In this document: in pieces, positions 52,968-62,511 of the stretch | Layout of the letters: every line of letters begins with the position of its first letter | How positions within the stretch are numbered: the stretch's first letter is position 1 | Source: Rhodonellum psychrophilum GCM71 = DSM 17998 | Lineage (GTDB): Bacteria; Bacteroidota; Bacteroidia; Cytophagales; Cyclobacteriaceae | Assembly: GCF_000381545.1 (NCBI RefSeq) | Contig: NZ_KB906682.1 | Coordinates: 62,001-126,000, forward strand | Reading direction: 5' to 3' | Length of the DNA: 64,000 nt | The notes under the pieces: generated by a model | The model's database searches: none | Seen by the model: the letters and a program-made list of their open reading frames with translations, nothing else | What the model was told of the DNA's origin: nothing | Program-made: the position numbers and the translations under genes

Positions 52968-53150
52968 TTTTATACTGAATCCCCAAAATCCCGTTTCCTA
53001 AGACTGGATTCAGGAATGCATTCAATATTTATAAATTCAAAATTCATTTCAAATGCATTTTGTTCCATCATTTCAGAACCTTATCAAAAGTAAATTTAAG
53101 GTGGAAAGTTTCAACTTGGATTGCTTTAAAAATTTGCCCAATTTAGGCCT

Positions 53151-53708
53151 ATGGAAGAGTTGAGTTTATTTGAATTGGGCTTGTTTTTGGACAATGAAAT
53201 TGTTGTTTTGAAAGAAGAAGGAACGTTCTCAAAATCCAAAGGTCACCCCGCTTCCGACTCCTCATTAAAAGGAACAAATGTGGCTCATGCATCTCAACCG
53301 GAAGAGGTGGAAATAGAAATGGAAATGGAACTTGTCCATGAGGGTAATTTCGAAAAAGGGATCTTAATCGTCTACCAAGGAGACCACTTGGAGAGCACAC
53401 ATCGAGAATTTTTGTTTAAAATCCTTCAAGCTGTCAATTGTTCTTTGAAAGATATTGCTTTGAGTTCTTCCGAAATGGTGGAAGAAACCAAATTATCTTC
53501 CATTCAACAAATGAATCCAAACAAGATTCTGATATTTGGGAAGCTGAGGCATGACTTGATGAAAATCATGCAGCACAAATATGAAATCCTGAATGAAGAT
53601 GGCGTTGAATATTTCTTCGCAGACGACTTAAGGGAGATTTCTGAAAATGTTGAACTGAAAAGATCGCTCTGGAATAAACTCCAAATCCTATTCGGAATAA
53701 AAAAATAA
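53151..53708 (+). CDS. Unrecognised cytoplasmic protein
   Basis: 185 residues without a signal. The N-terminus has an acidic stretch (EEVEIEMEMELVHEG) after a Ser/Lys-rich linker, and the second half is ordered (HREFLFKILQAVNCSLKDIALSSSE, NKILIFGKLRHDLMKIMQHKYEI). The segment KILIFGK with a preceding NCSLKDIAL recalls small subunits of DNA polymerase clamp loaders, but I cannot support that. DUF3817 follows by 64 bases. Confidence 0.65.
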   Translation: MEELSLFELGLFLDNEIVVLKEEGTFSKSKGHPASDSSLKGTNVAHASQPEEVEIEMEMELVHEGNFEKGILIVYQGDHLESTHREFLFKILQAVNCSLKDIALSSSEMVEETKLSSIQQMNPNKILIFGKLRHDLMKIMQHKYEILNEDGVEYFFADDLREISENVELKRSLWNKLQILFGIKK

Positions 53709-53772
53709 GGTAAATATTCAAATTCAAAATACGCTTCCGAAATTGATTTCTGAAGTCTAAAAACAACTTTTA

Positions 53773-54096
53773 ATGATTCAAAAAGAAGAAAAAATAAAAT
53801 GGTTGAAGCGGTTCAGAACCATTAGTTTTATAGAGGGAATATCCTTTTTGGTACTTTTATTCATCGCCATGCCACTAAAATACACGATGGATTTACCCAT
53901 GGCGGTGACAGTGGTTGGCTGGATTCATGGAGCCCTATTTATGGTTTACATCTATGTGATTTTTCCAACCGCCTATAAATTGAAATGGAATTTCAGCAAA
54001 ACCTTTTTAGGTTTGATTTGCTCCATTTTACCATTCGGCCCTTTTATTTTTGACAGAAACCTCAAAAAGGAAGAGAAACAAATGGCGGAACTCTAA
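53773..54096 (+). CDS. DUF3817 membrane protein
   Basis: 107 residues. Three helices: FIEGISFLVLLFIAMPLKYT, AVTVVGWIHGALFMVYIYVIF and TFLGLICSILPFGPFIFD. WIHGALF is the family's central motif. Function unknown. The kinase-like gene starts 11 bases after its stop. Confidence 0.88.
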   Translation: MIQKEEKIKWLKRFRTISFIEGISFLVLLFIAMPLKYTMDLPMAVTVVGWIHGALFMVYIYVIFPTAYKLKWNFSKTFLGLICSILPFGPFIFDRNLKKEEKQMAEL

Positions 54097-54106
54097 GCAA
54101 TCATCC

Positions 54107-55129
54107 ATGGCCCTGATCAGTAAAAAGAAAATCATTTATCCCATCAGTTCAGGATTGAGAAAATACCTGAACAAATATGATCGGGAATCGGATTTCCCCA
54201 TTCACTACAGTGATTTGATCAGGTACAATGGTTCCATTCCCCTTTATGACTTCAAAGGCAATGACACGCTATGGGAAACTGTATTGTTCAATGAATATGA
54301 TCGGGAAGAAATCCATTACAGCGTCAAAAAAATATATGCCCTTCTGAAAGCAGAAGGAGATTTGTCGGTGATGAAGCATCTTTATGTGGACAGAATTGAC
54401 CTTTGTGTTTATGGAAATACCCAGCCTTTTCGTGTTCGGATCGTCAATCGGATCAATGATAACTTTGATTATTTTTATGTCAAAAATGCGGACGCTTCAA
54501 GGGTCTATGGTCTGGAATTGGAGCACCTGCTTTCCCCAAACCGAATCAGCTACCTGGTCCATCAAAACACGCTGATAGAGGAGCATATTGCTGGAATTCC
54601 AGGTGAACAGTTTATGCGGCAACAAATCAATGATCCAATGCTCAATCCCATTCGGCTTGCAAAGGAATTCGTGAAGTTCAATGAGCGGTGTTTTGTCAGA
54701 CTTTTGGGGGATATGCATTCCTCAAATTTTGTGGTGGATGTGACTCCGGATTTTGAGGAAACCCATTATAGAATCAGGGCGATCGATTTTGACCAACAAT
54801 CTTATGAAGGCAAAAAATCCATTTATCTTCCGCAATATTTCAAGCAAAACAATGCTTTGATCCAAATGGGAATCACACATATCACTCCGGAGTCAATGGT
54901 CCAATACCAAAGAGAGGAACGTGCCTTGATCGCGACCAGACTTAAATCTTCGCACAGGGAAATTGAAGATTTACTCAGAAGCATGGAGCATGATACGATC
55001 TCCACAAAAGAAAACATTGCATTGCTGAAAAAGGAACTTGCCTACCATTATAAAAACGAAAAATTTCTTTCCTGCAAAAACATGGGAGCCATCCTTAGGG
55101 AGAGTTTAGAGCAGGTGATCAAAAGATAG
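54107..55129 (+). CDS. Kinase-fold protein of unknown substrate
   Basis: 340 residues from the ATG at 54107 (MALISKKK); a frame start at 54050 inside DUF3817 is rejected. The layout suggests a protein-kinase-like/aminoglycoside-phosphotransferase fold: Lys126 in YFYVKNADA (ATP Lys), a hinge-like YLVHQNTLIEEHIAGIP, a catalytic loop GDMHSSNFVVD (202-211, with Asp202, His204 and Asn207) and IDFD (226-229) as the metal-binding DFG-like motif. It does not match a known lipid A, heptose or choline kinase by eye. It forms a tight pair with DUF3817. Confidence 0.65.
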   Translation: MALISKKKIIYPISSGLRKYLNKYDRESDFPIHYSDLIRYNGSIPLYDFKGNDTLWETVLFNEYDREEIHYSVKKIYALLKAEGDLSVMKHLYVDRIDLCVYGNTQPFRVRIVNRINDNFDYFYVKNADASRVYGLELEHLLSPNRISYLVHQNTLIEEHIAGIPGEQFMRQQINDPMLNPIRLAKEFVKFNERCFVRLLGDMHSSNFVVDVTPDFEETHYRIRAIDFDQQSYEGKKSIYLPQYFKQNNALIQMGITHITPESMVQYQREERALIATRLKSSHREIEDLLRSMEHDTISTKENIALLKKELAYHYKNEKFLSCKNMGAILRESLEQVIKR

Positions 55130-55165
55130 CCTACAATTTTTAGAATGGGTTTTCAATAACAATTG

Positions 55166-55213
55166 ATTTTAACCCAAAAAAACCGACTTTCGTCGGTTTT
55201 TTTGGGTTAAAAT
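55166..55213. terminator. Strong bidirectional terminator
   Basis: A perfect 22-bp stem (55166-55187, 55192-55213) with a 4-base TTTC loop and long A/T runs inside the stem. It separates convergent kinase-like and LRR genes. Confidence 0.85.
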
Positions 55214-55225
55214 GGTTTTGATTAC

Positions 55226-57673
55226 TCAATAGTATCGAACATCACATTCCGGATTTGCTTTCTTAAAGCTGGCCACTGCCCTACTGTTCAATCTGGTATT
55301 GAAGCAAGCCAGTTTTTTCAAGTTAGACAATCCCTGAACTGGTCTAAGAGACCTTACATTGGTACTGGCTACATCGAGATCTTTCAATGCATTCAAGGTT
55401 TCCAATCCTCTCAAAACCTTGATATTGGTTCCGGATAGATTGAGCACCTCAATTTTAGTCAAACCTCCCAAAGGCCTAAGATCCTCAATGCCTGTATTGG
55501 AAAGATTCAGCGAAACGAGCTCCTTCAAATTTGAAAATACAGACAAATCACCAATCGGAGCTTGTGAGATTTTCAATTCTTCCAAAAGAACCAATTCATT
55601 GATTGCCGACACATCCATAAGTGGGACATCGAATACAGACAGTTTCCTCAGGTTTACAAAAACCAAAAGCGGTTGCAAATTGGATATGGATATTTTTTCG
55701 ATTTTCAATTCAGGACTTGCTGCTAGCTTATGTAGCATTTCGGTGTTTGGATCACTCTCCATATCGAATTGATCCATAAATATCTTTTTCCAATTATTGT
55801 CCAGCATTCCCCACCAGCTTTCAAGCGCTGCTGTCCTATAAATGATATTGATTTCCGGATTGGTGTGAAGAAAATCAGGGATTTCAGTGGCATTCATTTC
55901 GGAAGAATCAACATTGAGATACGCTAATGCTTTCAGATCCCGGAGCATTTCAATTCCTGAGATAGGACTTCTCTCAAAATTCAAATGCGTGATTCCTTGA
56001 AGATTTACCAAAGGTTGTAGCGATTTGACTTGTGTATTCACTCCGGAAATTGAGGTCAAGGTGTTCATCTCCGTAAGGGGAATAAGATCCTGAACCCCAG
56101 TGTTATCGAAGGAAATATGGTTGATTTTCTTAAACTTCAAAAGCGGACCCAATGCATTGATTTGGCTGTTGGAAAGATCAAGGGAATCGACGCTTACCAA
56201 GCTGGAAAGATCCTCGATATTTGGGTTGAAAGGATCAAGCGAGGGATTTTTGGTAATCAAAACCTCTTTCCATGTTTCGGGTAATTCGGTCCACCATGTT
56301 TGAAGATTTTCTACATGGTGAATCAACAAAACCCTACGGTTTTTTCTGGAAAATTCGTTTGCATTGTCCTCCGATATTTCAGTTCTATCTGCATAGACAC
56401 GTTGGAGCATTGATTTACCATTCAAAGGCGAAAGATTCTCTACCGTAGTTTGGTTTAAAGAAACAACCTTGAGACTGTTCAATGTAGCCAAGGGTGAAAG
56501 ATCAGAGATATTGGTTTCATTCAAATTGATTTCCTCCAAAGCCTCAAGCTTGCCAAGCAAATCAAAATTGATAAGAAAATTCTTACTGATGTCCAAGCGC
56601 AGCAAGCCTTTCAATTCCTGAATGTTTTCAAGGTTATTGAATCCACTTTCACTCAAGTTAATAGACTTCAATGCCGAGAAAGAATTCAAAACTTCAAAAC
56701 TCATCACCGGTGTTTTCACTGCTTTCAGTGTATGCAATTGCTTGAGATTGCCCAGCTCACTGAGATCTTGAATATTTGTTCCTGAAATATCCAAGTATGT
56801 CAATCTATCGGAATATTTGATAAATTGAATATCCTGCGTTGGCGTATTGGCGATGTTCAAATAAGTCAGAAATGTCACATTGCTGATAGGGTTCAGTTCT
56901 ACTATTTGCGTATTGCTGATATCCATATATTTCAAATCCCGCAAAACTTCAATGGGTTCCAGGTTTTGAATGATTTGGTTTCCCGAGATATTGATGGAAT
57001 CCAAAGTGCTGATTTTATAGAGTTGATCAGCAGTTAAAGTATCATTTGTGAAGCCGAATTTCCCTCTAAAATACGATGCCCATTCCAAGGAAATTGAACT
57101 CCACCATTCCGCCAATTCTTCGTCTCTGCTCAATTTGGTCGTATAAATACTGGCAATTTTCAACTCATTGGTTTTTTTATCCATGTTGATTTCCACGAAT
57201 CGGGGCTTGGTATTGGATATTTTCTCCTTATTCAAACCTGTAGCCGTAATCGTTCTGTCCATGGATACAACAAAGGACAATTCTCCATTATCCCTCAGGA
57301 AGGGTTTAACTTCCCTCACCTTGAATTTAAACCCCGCTTCTTTGAAGAAAAATTCAATATCTTTCAGATAAGCGGTAACATCCTTGTTGGTGATTACTTT
57401 TCTATCCAGCAACAGGTCATCTTCCACTTGGACCTTATCATCTCGGAAAATCTTTTTATAGCTTTCCCTGATGATTACATCTTTGTCTCTTGCGGAAGTT
57501 TCCTTACTGCCCAGGGTATTTAGAAAATACTCCAAAAACCGGATTTGATCATCAACTTTTTGGGAAAGTTCTTTGATCTCCTGTTTGGAATAATCGCCAA
57601 TATTTTGAGAATATCCTTCAGAGGAAATACCCAACATCACGAAAAAAAGAAAGAAGTATTTATTTCTGGTCAT
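55226..57673 (-). CDS. Large secreted leucine-rich-repeat protein with three modules
   Basis: 815 residues. Signal peptide ends at EGYSQ. Residues 40-180 form a domain with GSKET (55-59) that resembles the neighbouring 192-residue protein. Then three modules follow, each opening with WW and W (190-191, 460-461, 620-621) and ending with a Phe/Asn-Pro/Tyr strand (FSRKNRRVLLIHH, FLHTNPEINIIYR, FKKANPECDVRYY). Between these are LRR units of about 22 residues, e.g. LKYMDISNTQIVEL, LTYLDISGTNIQDL and LEEINLNETNISDL. It probably binds other envelope proteins. It is the last gene of the four-gene operon and overlaps the 279-residue gene by 14 bases. Confidence 0.82.
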   Translation of the reverse strand: MTRNKYFFLFFVMLGISSEGYSQNIGDYSKQEIKELSQKVDDQIRFLEYFLNTLGSKETSARDKDVIIRESYKKIFRDDKVQVEDDLLLDRKVITNKDVTAYLKDIEFFFKEAGFKFKVREVKPFLRDNGELSFVVSMDRTITATGLNKEKISNTKPRFVEINMDKKTNELKIASIYTTKLSRDEELAEWWSSISLEWASYFRGKFGFTNDTLTADQLYKISTLDSINISGNQIIQNLEPIEVLRDLKYMDISNTQIVELNPISNVTFLTYLNIANTPTQDIQFIKYSDRLTYLDISGTNIQDLSELGNLKQLHTLKAVKTPVMSFEVLNSFSALKSINLSESGFNNLENIQELKGLLRLDISKNFLINFDLLGKLEALEEINLNETNISDLSPLATLNSLKVVSLNQTTVENLSPLNGKSMLQRVYADRTEISEDNANEFSRKNRRVLLIHHVENLQTWWTELPETWKEVLITKNPSLDPFNPNIEDLSSLVSVDSLDLSNSQINALGPLLKFKKINHISFDNTGVQDLIPLTEMNTLTSISGVNTQVKSLQPLVNLQGITHLNFERSPISGIEMLRDLKALAYLNVDSSEMNATEIPDFLHTNPEINIIYRTAALESWWGMLDNNWKKIFMDQFDMESDPNTEMLHKLAASPELKIEKISISNLQPLLVFVNLRKLSVFDVPLMDVSAINELVLLEELKISQAPIGDLSVFSNLKELVSLNLSNTGIEDLRPLGGLTKIEVLNLSGTNIKVLRGLETLNALKDLDVASTNVRSLRPVQGLSNLKKLACFNTRLNSRAVASFKKANPECDVRYY

Positions 57674-58499
57674 AGATATATTTCAAAATTGCGTTTTTGT
57701 CACCAGGCTTTAGTCTCACCAAGTTACTGATCAACCAGCCTGTATTGTTGCCAGGTCTGTTGAATTGATTAAGCTCAAAATACCAATTGTTGATTTGGAA
57801 GAAATGGAATTTGACATTTTTAATCGTTTCAAACTTGAGGGAACCTTTCTTCATTTCGTAAAGAAAAATCGTCAGGTAATCCGGTTCATACTCTTTTGCT
57901 GTATAGGCTTCAGGCGTATTGGAATCCTGAAAAGCTCTTCTTAAATTCATAAAGCCCAGTTCGTGGCTCAAAGGATGTAAAAATCCTTTGTCATTGCCTT
58001 CGGGTTTATTGAAAATATCTTTAAATGGTGCAAAATTTACCTTATCAATCACCCATTCATAACCCAGTCCTTCGGGTTGGAGTTTTAGGAAAAGAGTGAC
58101 GTTTTCTTGTTTGCCTTTATAATTGAAAATGGCATTTACCTCAGAAAACCATCCTTCTTTGTGGAAATTTAAATACTGAGGTAATCCTTGGGCAAGTACT
58201 TCTTTTGCAAACTCAGATTTGAGATCATTAGAAACTGAGGAAGTTTGATTGTCGAACAATATGCTTAGAAATTGACTTCTCAATTGTCTATCTCTAAATA
58301 GAGGATCGCCTTCATAAAAGCGCTTGGAGCCATCAACACTTTCCTCTGCATTGAACCTTCTAAAAAATTGATTGACTTGTTTGGTGGAAGCGGCGAATCT
58401 TCCGTCATCCTTAGGTTGGCCGGGGCTGTATAAACCTTGCCCCGGTACCAACTGTAAAGATGTGATAATAGTTAATAGTACTAAAATTATTTTTCTCAT
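57660..58499 (-). CDS. Secreted protein of the LRR operon, unknown
   Basis: 279 residues with a signal peptide (KIILVLLTIITSLQLVPGQ). A first helix-rich part (KQVNQFFRRFNAEESVDGSKRFYEGD) resembles the opening of the other operon proteins; the rest has strand segments (WFSEVNAIFNYKGKQENVTLFLK, YEWVIDKVNFAPF, KFETIKNVKFHFFQINNWYFELNQF). It may belong to an NTF2-like fold, which is not confirmed. The ends overlap both neighbours (4 and 14 bases), so all are made together. Confidence 0.7.
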   Translation of the reverse strand: MRKIILVLLTIITSLQLVPGQGLYSPGQPKDDGRFAASTKQVNQFFRRFNAEESVDGSKRFYEGDPLFRDRQLRSQFLSILFDNQTSSVSNDLKSEFAKEVLAQGLPQYLNFHKEGWFSEVNAIFNYKGKQENVTLFLKLQPEGLGYEWVIDKVNFAPFKDIFNKPEGNDKGFLHPLSHELGFMNLRRAFQDSNTPEAYTAKEYEPDYLTIFLYEMKKGSLKFETIKNVKFHFFQINNWYFELNQFNRPGNNTGWLISNLVRLKPGDKNAILKYIYDQK

Positions 58500-59074
58500 G
58501 CTGCGGTTTCAGTCACACGGATATCGCCAAGCATCACATCCCAGAATTCGATGGTTCTACCTGCAATTTGTGTTTGCTTCTTCTCTACATAAATGGTGAT
58601 ATCTTTTTTAGTCGTATCTTTGTAGTTTAAGCCACTTTCAAGGGATGTCCCTTCAAATCTTTGGTAAACTGTTACTACACCTACGTATCTGCCATCAGGC
58701 TGTCTTTCCAAATCACTGATATAGTGAATGTCATACCAGCTGATGTTCACGCGGTCATAGTTCAAAGCCATCAATCTTTCGAAATATCTTCTCACTTTGT
58801 AATAAGCGATTTCAGTTCTGTTAATTGAGGAAACACCCATCTCAGCGTCTGGTGCAAATAGCTCTTCAGCCCTGTCCATTACACGGTTTGCTTCAGAAAA
58901 TTGCGTCTCTTTGCTTCCGATGATGCTGATGTATTTGCTCAAATCTTTTACCTTTTCCAAAGCCAAAGAGTCAATTGCCTGCTTTCTGGCTGGGCTGATG
59001 TTATCGGATTGTGCTATTGATAGCGTGGCAGTTGCCAAAAACACAATCAGGAAAAGAGGAATATATTTTGTCAT
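58496..59074 (-). CDS. Secreted protein with the GSKET domain
   Basis: 192 residues. Signal peptide MTKYIPLFLIVFLATATLSIAQ. The domain includes IIGSKETQFSEANRVMDRAEELFAPD, then AYYKVRRYFERLMALNYDRVNISWYDIHYISD, then a strand-rich end with VGVVTVYQRFEG. The same order GSKET, Asp/Phe, AYL/AYY, FxV occurs near the start of the LRR protein, so the domain is shared. Unknown function. It overlaps the gene at 57660 by 4 bases and lies 27 bases downstream of the lipoprotein gene. Confidence 0.75.
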   Translation of the reverse strand: MTKYIPLFLIVFLATATLSIAQSDNISPARKQAIDSLALEKVKDLSKYISIIGSKETQFSEANRVMDRAEELFAPDAEMGVSSINRTEIAYYKVRRYFERLMALNYDRVNISWYDIHYISDLERQPDGRYVGVVTVYQRFEGTSLESGLNYKDTTKKDITIYVEKKQTQIAGRTIEFWDVMLGDIRVTETAA

Positions 59075-59101
59075 GATCTCTATTTTTATCTTATTGAGTG
59101 A

Positions 59102-59569
59102 TTATTTACGACGAAGTTCAAGTTCTGAAACCCTTCCGTTACCATCAAGTCTGATATCACTGATGAAATTAAGGTTCTTTTTGGTGTCCTTCAGATAATT
59201 CAAATATTTCGCAATAGTGGTCGGTTCATCATAATCCTTGATTCCGCTTTCTTCGTGAATAACAATAAGAATAGGAGTTTCCTGATTTGAGAACATGCTT
59301 AATGCTTCCTGAATAGAGCTGTTTGCCATTTGTACATTACTGGAATTGGCAATGCTATTGAAATAATTTTCAAGTTTACTTACAGCCAACTCTTCAGCTG
59401 TGGCCACTGGGGCAACGGGTCTGGCAGGTTCAACTCTTTCTACTGGAGCAGGCTCTGGTGCAGCTACAACAGCCTTCTTCTTGCTCTTACAAGCACCCAT
59501 GGCCAAAAGGCCAAATAATGCGATGGTAAGGATCCTTGTTAGGGGTGATTGGGAGGTTCTTTTTTTCAT
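59102..59569 (-). CDS. Lipoprotein of the LRR operon, unknown
   Basis: 155 residues. A basic N-terminus and helix lead to Cys in LLAMGACKSKKKA, a lipobox. A Pro/Ala-rich linker follows (APEPAPVERVEPARPVAPVATAEE). The C-terminal 90 residues have IAKYLNYLKDTKKNLNFISDIRLDGNGRVSELELRRK, which repeats the layout of the GSKET domain (helix YL, then strand and DGxGxVxxLxL). It is the first gene of the four-gene operon. Upstream to 59836 there is a 267-base AT-rich gap with nothing else seen. Confidence 0.7.
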   Translation of the reverse strand: MKKRTSQSPLTRILTIALFGLLAMGACKSKKKAVVAAPEPAPVERVEPARPVAPVATAEELAVSKLENYFNSIANSSNVQMANSSIQEALSMFSNQETPILIVIHEESGIKDYDEPTTIAKYLNYLKDTKKNLNFISDIRLDGNGRVSELELRRK

Positions 59570-59836
59570 TTTCTGTTTTTATAGATTAAGTTAATTGTAA
59601 ACTGCTCGAAAGGTGAAACAAAAAGCATTCCACATAGGTATCTTGAACGAAATTTATTTTTTTTAAATTTTGATTCGTAACATGCCCATTTGTTTAAATC
59701 CCTGTATTAAAGGCGCAAATCTAAATTAAATTCTTAACATTAAATTCAAAATATTTGCATTGACTTCAATATTATTTTACATGATCTACATTCCCATAAA
59801 AATCATGAAACAAAAGTGGTTATTGGCGAAACGAAA

Positions 59837-60949
59837 TTAATCAAATAACTCCTTGAGTTTATTTTCCAAACTTGGACCTCTTAAATCTTTGGCGATAATG
59901 TTGCCTTCTTTATCGATGAGATAAGTGGCCGGAATGGCATTGATTTGATAAGTGGCTGCGGCAGCGGAATTGAAATATTTGAGATCAGAAACATGCGTCC
60001 AAGTCAATTCATCATCTGCGATTGCCTTTACCCACGCCTCCTTAGTTCTATCCAATGAAACCCCAAAAACTTCGAATCCCTTATCTTTGTACTGATTATA
60101 CAATCGAACTACATTTGGGTTTTCCTCTCTGCAAGGTTTGCACCAAGCGGCCCAAAAATCGATCAGTACATATTTTCCTCTCAAATCCGAAAGATTCACC
60201 ATTTCTCCGTTTGGATCAGGAAGGGATATTTCCGGGGCGATTTGACCGATTGCCAATACCCTCATGTCTTCCAATTGCTGCATTAAAGTTGAAATGATCT
60301 TGGTATTGGGATAATCTGTGTTGAGTTGAGTCACCAAATTGTCCATGAATTGAAAATCATTTTTGGGGTTCAACATGCCGATTGCTGCCAAAGCCGCAAA
60401 ACTCCCATCCATTTCCGTGATCACAGTTTTTACTTTTTCTCCATGATTCTGTTCCAGATGCATTGCCTTTTCTTGTATTGATTTTATGGCTGCCTGGTCT
60501 TTATTGGTCATGGCCTCATAATACGCAGAGTTCAATTGATTGATTTCCTCTTGGTATTCCTCCATCAGCAATTCCACCTTCAGCATGTTTTTTGAATCTT
60601 CTGACCCTTCGATTTTTAGGCTCTCAACATCATTGAAATCAAAATCCAACTGCACATCTTCTTTGAAAAGAGCTAACCTCACCACCTTTTTGTCCATTAA
60701 ATTCAACTCATAGAATTCAGGACTATCCGAAGCAAGTACGTAATTGAAGACGCCATTGCTGTTCATTTCCAAAGTATCGACCACTTCGGACCTGTCTTCC
60801 ACAAATTTTGATAGCGTGATGATTCCTGTCGGTGCATTGCTCAATTTCCCTGAAATATTCACAGTTCCATCGAAGCTATCTGAACCATTTTGACAACCAA
60901 AAACCGCAAAAGCAAGCAGGATAAAGAACATATTTTTTAAAGTTTGCAT
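59837..60949 (-). CDS. TlpA-like thioredoxin lipoprotein with DUF4369
   Basis: 370 residues from the ATG at 60949 (an ATG at 60958 adds three). The lipobox VFGC gives a lipoprotein. An N-terminal DUF4369 domain (about 30-130) precedes a helical linker and a thioredoxin domain with WAAWCKPCREENPNVV (redox CxxC) and the cis-Pro segment INAIPATYLIDKEGNII. It reduces or transfers disulfides in the periplasm, perhaps to cytochrome maturation. The start lies close to the gatB stop, so the two may be cotranscribed. Confidence 0.9.
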   Translation of the reverse strand: MQTLKNMFFILLAFAVFGCQNGSDSFDGTVNISGKLSNAPTGIITLSKFVEDRSEVVDTLEMNSNGVFNYVLASDSPEFYELNLMDKKVVRLALFKEDVQLDFDFNDVESLKIEGSEDSKNMLKVELLMEEYQEEINQLNSAYYEAMTNKDQAAIKSIQEKAMHLEQNHGEKVKTVITEMDGSFAALAAIGMLNPKNDFQFMDNLVTQLNTDYPNTKIISTLMQQLEDMRVLAIGQIAPEISLPDPNGEMVNLSDLRGKYVLIDFWAAWCKPCREENPNVVRLYNQYKDKGFEVFGVSLDRTKEAWVKAIADDELTWTHVSDLKYFNSAAAATYQINAIPATYLIDKEGNIIAKDLRGPSLENKLKELFD

Positions 60950-60954
60950 TGTTA

Positions 60955-62415
60955 TCAATTGTCTAATAATTCCATTAATATTTTAGTCGCTACTTTTGGA
61001 TCCGCTTTTCCTTGGGATTTTTTCATTACCTGCCCCATAAACATCGCCATTAACCCTTTTTTGCCGGATTTGTATTCTGCTACTTTCACCACATTCTCAG
61101 CCAAGACACTCTCGACAATTGGAATCAAGGATCCTTCATCACTGTCCTGGATGAGATTCAACTCTTGGGCAATTGCCAAGGGAGTTTTCTCAGCGTGAAT
61201 CAACATTTCAGGGTAGACCTTTTGGGTGGCAACGGAAAAATTCACCTTCCCGTCATCGATCAATTGAATCAATTCCGCCAATCTCTTTGGACCAATTGGG
61301 AAATCAGAAATGTGTAGGGTAAGTTCATTCAAATAAGACTTTACAGGACCCATCATCAAATTGGACGCAGCTTTATAATTGCGGGTAAGCGTACACAACT
61401 CCTCAAAATAAAGCGCGATTTCCTTGGAATCGGTCAATACACCGGCATCGTATTCAGGAAGCCCGTATTCATTGACAAACTTATGGTGGAGTTCCCTCGG
61501 TAAGGAAGGCATCGCTCCTTGGATACTGGACAACCATTCCTCTGAAACGATGACAGGGCTCAAATCCGGTTCAGGAAAATACCTGTAGTCATTCAAATCT
61601 TCTTTGGTCCGCATGCTTGCCGTCAAGCCGGTGGCCGCATCAAATGTCCTTGTTTCAGAAATGATTTCCTCTCCGGACTCAATCAACAAAATCTGCCGTT
61701 CAAACTCATGCTCAATTGCCCTGGCTACATTCCGGAAAGAGTTCATGTTTTTCACTTCTACTTTCTTGCCATATTCCTCAGCACCCCAAAGACGCGCCGA
61801 AACGTTGGCATCACAGCGCAAGGAACCTTCTTCCATATTGCCATCACAGATATCCAAATATTTCACCAGTTTTTTGACTTCAGAAAGAAACACATAAGCT
61901 TCTTCAGAGGACCTCATGTCTGGTTCAGATACAATCTCGATCAAAGGAACACCGGCACGGTTGAAATCCACCAATGTATCCACTTCACCTGCAAGGTGCA
62001 TGGATTTGCCCGCATCTTCCTCCATGTGAATCCTAGTCAGGGCAACTTCTCTTTTGGTCCCATCCGAAAGGGTTATGGGCACATTTCCACCAACACAGAT
62101 CGGATTTTTGTCCTGCGTGATTTGATATCCCTTTGGAAGATCTGGGTAGAAATAATTTTTTCGGGCAAATATGTTTCGCCTGGTGATCGTCGAATCACAA
62201 GCCAATCCCATTTTAATGGCGAACTCAACAGCTTTCCTATTGACTTTTGGTAAAGTGCCGGGATGCCCCAAAGTGATGACAGAAATATGGGTATTGGGGA
62301 GATTTCCAAATTCGGTGGAATCGGAAGTGTACATTTTACTTTTTGTCAGCAATTGGGCATGTACTTCCAAACCGATCACCAATTCATATTTACTCTTAAC
62401 TTCTGCAGAAAGCAT
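60955..62415 (-). CDS. gatB: Aspartyl/glutamyl-tRNA amidotransferase subunit B
   Basis: 486 residues, full length. It turns misacylated Glu-tRNA(Gln) or Asp-tRNA(Asn) into the correct amide form with GatA and GatC. The N-terminal signature YELVIGLEVHAQLLTKSKMYTSD, the YFYPDLPKGYQITQ motif, the VDFNRAGVPLIEIVSEPDM segment, and DLNDYRYFPEPDLSP are present; a YqeY-like helical tail ends the protein. gatA and gatC are not in the window. Confidence 0.96.
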   Translation of the reverse strand: MLSAEVKSKYELVIGLEVHAQLLTKSKMYTSDSTEFGNLPNTHISVITLGHPGTLPKVNRKAVEFAIKMGLACDSTITRRNIFARKNYFYPDLPKGYQITQDKNPICVGGNVPITLSDGTKREVALTRIHMEEDAGKSMHLAGEVDTLVDFNRAGVPLIEIVSEPDMRSSEEAYVFLSEVKKLVKYLDICDGNMEEGSLRCDANVSARLWGAEEYGKKVEVKNMNSFRNVARAIEHEFERQILLIESGEEIISETRTFDAATGLTASMRTKEDLNDYRYFPEPDLSPVIVSEEWLSSIQGAMPSLPRELHHKFVNEYGLPEYDAGVLTDSKEIALYFEELCTLTRNYKAASNLMMGPVKSYLNELTLHISDFPIGPKRLAELIQLIDDGKVNFSVATQKVYPEMLIHAEKTPLAIAQELNLIQDSDEGSLIPIVESVLAENVVKVAEYKSGKKGLMAMFMGQVMKKSQGKADPKVATKILMELLDN

Positions 62416-62511
62416 ATATATTTATTCTTCAGCTAAATAAAATTATTTTTTGACTCAAAAATGGCTTAGAAATCACCTAAAACCAAATCTGTATGTATAA
62501 AACCTTCAATC

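Noticed and set aside
54050-54106. Earlier start for the kinase-like gene inside DUF3817
   Set aside because: Overlap with DUF3817 in another frame and Arg/Lys-rich non-conserved residues; the ATG at 54107 fits the 11-base gap.
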